In this document: piece after piece, positions 5,065 through 5,525 of the stretch
Position numbering within the stretch: the stretch's first letter is position 1
Layout: the number at the start of each line of letters is the position of its first letter
DNA from: Bacteroidota bacterium
GTDB lineage: Bacteria > Bacteroidota > Bacteroidia > Chitinophagales > LD1
Assembly (NCBI GenBank): GCA_018267435.1
Contig: JAFDYM010000116.1
Span: 1-5,525, forward strand
DNA length: 5,525 bases
Direction: 5' to 3'
Program-made: the position numbers and the translations under genes
The notes under the pieces: model-generated
Seen by the model: the letters and a program-made list of their open reading frames with translations, nothing else
Told to the model about the DNA's origin: nothing
Database searches by the model: none

Positions 5065-5525
5065 TTGGACGCGCAACATAAAGCAGCAAAAGTTATATCG
5101 GGGCTAGTATTACTAGCCTCGATTTTGCTTTTAATAGACTACTACATAGCACCCAAATATGCCTTTGGCCTAGTAGGAGACACCGAAGCCCATACCGAAA
5201 CAGTAACCAATAGGTATGGAGGCAGCCGCCTAAACCAATATGCATACTGGTATGCAAGTGGAATAAAAATATCGTCGAACAATTTTAAGTGCGTAAACTT
5301 GCTGCCCGGCGACTCAATAATTTTAGCCCGCTCGGCCATATACAAGCTACAAACCGAGCTTACACCCCTAAGCGGCTATTACAAGGGTATTAGCTGCCGG
5401 GCAGAGTATAACCCATTCGGTGCTAGGGGGTTATTTATTCTTTTGCCCATACTTTTTTGCATAGGCAGTATACGCAGCAAAGAAAAAGGAGGTAGCATAA
5501 TAGGGGCCGCGGTGGCCTTGGCGAT
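5065..5525 (+). CDS. Membrane protein of unknown function (3' partial)
   Basis: I do not recognise the family. The frame is open from TAG 5035-5037 to the window end, and the best start is TTG 5065, four bases after the infC stop. No in-frame ATG lies in the early part. The 153 visible residues comprise: a short basic N-terminus (DAQHKAAK); a transmembrane helix at about 10-28 (VISGLVLLASILLLIDYYI); a polar extracytoplasmic-like segment of about 90 residues including GLVGDTEAHTETVTNRYGG, YWYASGIKISS and LLPGDSIILARSAIYK; a second hydrophobic helix at about 121-136 (RGLFILLPILFCIGSI); a basic turn (RSKEKGG); and the start of a third hydrophobic stretch (SIIGAAVALA). Close spacing suggests co-transcription and translational coupling with infC. 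Three or more membrane spans are likely in the full protein. Confidence 0.7.
   Translation, partial: MDAQHKAAKVISGLVLLASILLLIDYYIAPKYAFGLVGDTEAHTETVTNRYGGSRLNQYAYWYASGIKISSNNFKCVNLLPGDSIILARSAIYKLQTELTPLSGYYKGISCRAEYNPFGARGLFILLPILFCIGSIRSKEKGGSIIGAAVALA

Noticed and set aside
5142..5345. Minus-strand frame opposite the last membrane protein gene
   Set aside because: It is a shadow. The + strand frame is open for over 480 bases, with a coherent pattern of membrane helices and tight spacing to infC.

Overview
The window looks like a chromosomal segment of a Bacteroidota bacterium. A Chitinophagales-type lineage is my best guess, but that is inference. Three sites fit the Bacteroidota -7 promoter element TAnnTTTG. 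Start codons lack clear Shine-Dalgarno sequences. The proteins are also of types common in that phylum: a DUF1571/LysM protein, a PAP-type lipoprotein phosphatase and an IF3 with a basic N-terminal tail. ATA is used freely for isoleucine. No CRISPR array, tRNA, rRNA, transposase or phage gene is visible.

Layout. (1) 2-790, +: the 3' part of a DUF1571 protein with an inserted LysM domain, followed by a strong intrinsic terminator (839-871). (2) 906-2036, +: a DAO-family FAD oxidoreductase whose ATG lies four bases after a TACCTTTG box, so its mRNA is probably leaderless. (3) 2037-2374: a non-coding gap between convergent genes, holding an array of about ten degenerate 8-mers (CAC-type units) in head-to-tail pairs. 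Pairs are on the + strand on the left and on the - strand on the right. (4) 2375-2875, -: a small exported or membrane protein with a SHOCT-like helix pair. (5) 2968-3909, +: a purple-acid-phosphatase-like lipoprotein, divergent from (4). (6) 3910-4125: a non-coding, structure-rich gap with a hairpin, a terminator-like hairpin and a mirrored repeat module that can be drawn as a three-way junction. (7) 4126-4413, +: a thiamine-binding (MTH1187/YkoF-type) protein. (8) 4491-5060, +: infC, translation initiation factor IF3, with a TTG start. (9) 5065-5525, +: an unrecognised membrane protein cut by the window end, four bases after infC and also apparently TTG-started.

The genes do not form an obvious pathway. 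Most are single-gene units with their own promoter or terminator. The only clear operon-like pair is infC plus the membrane protein. The most unusual content is non-coding: the 8-mer array at 2046-2360 and the composite inverted repeat at 3977-4095. No complete new multi-gene system (defence, secretion or biosynthesis) can be supported from this window.
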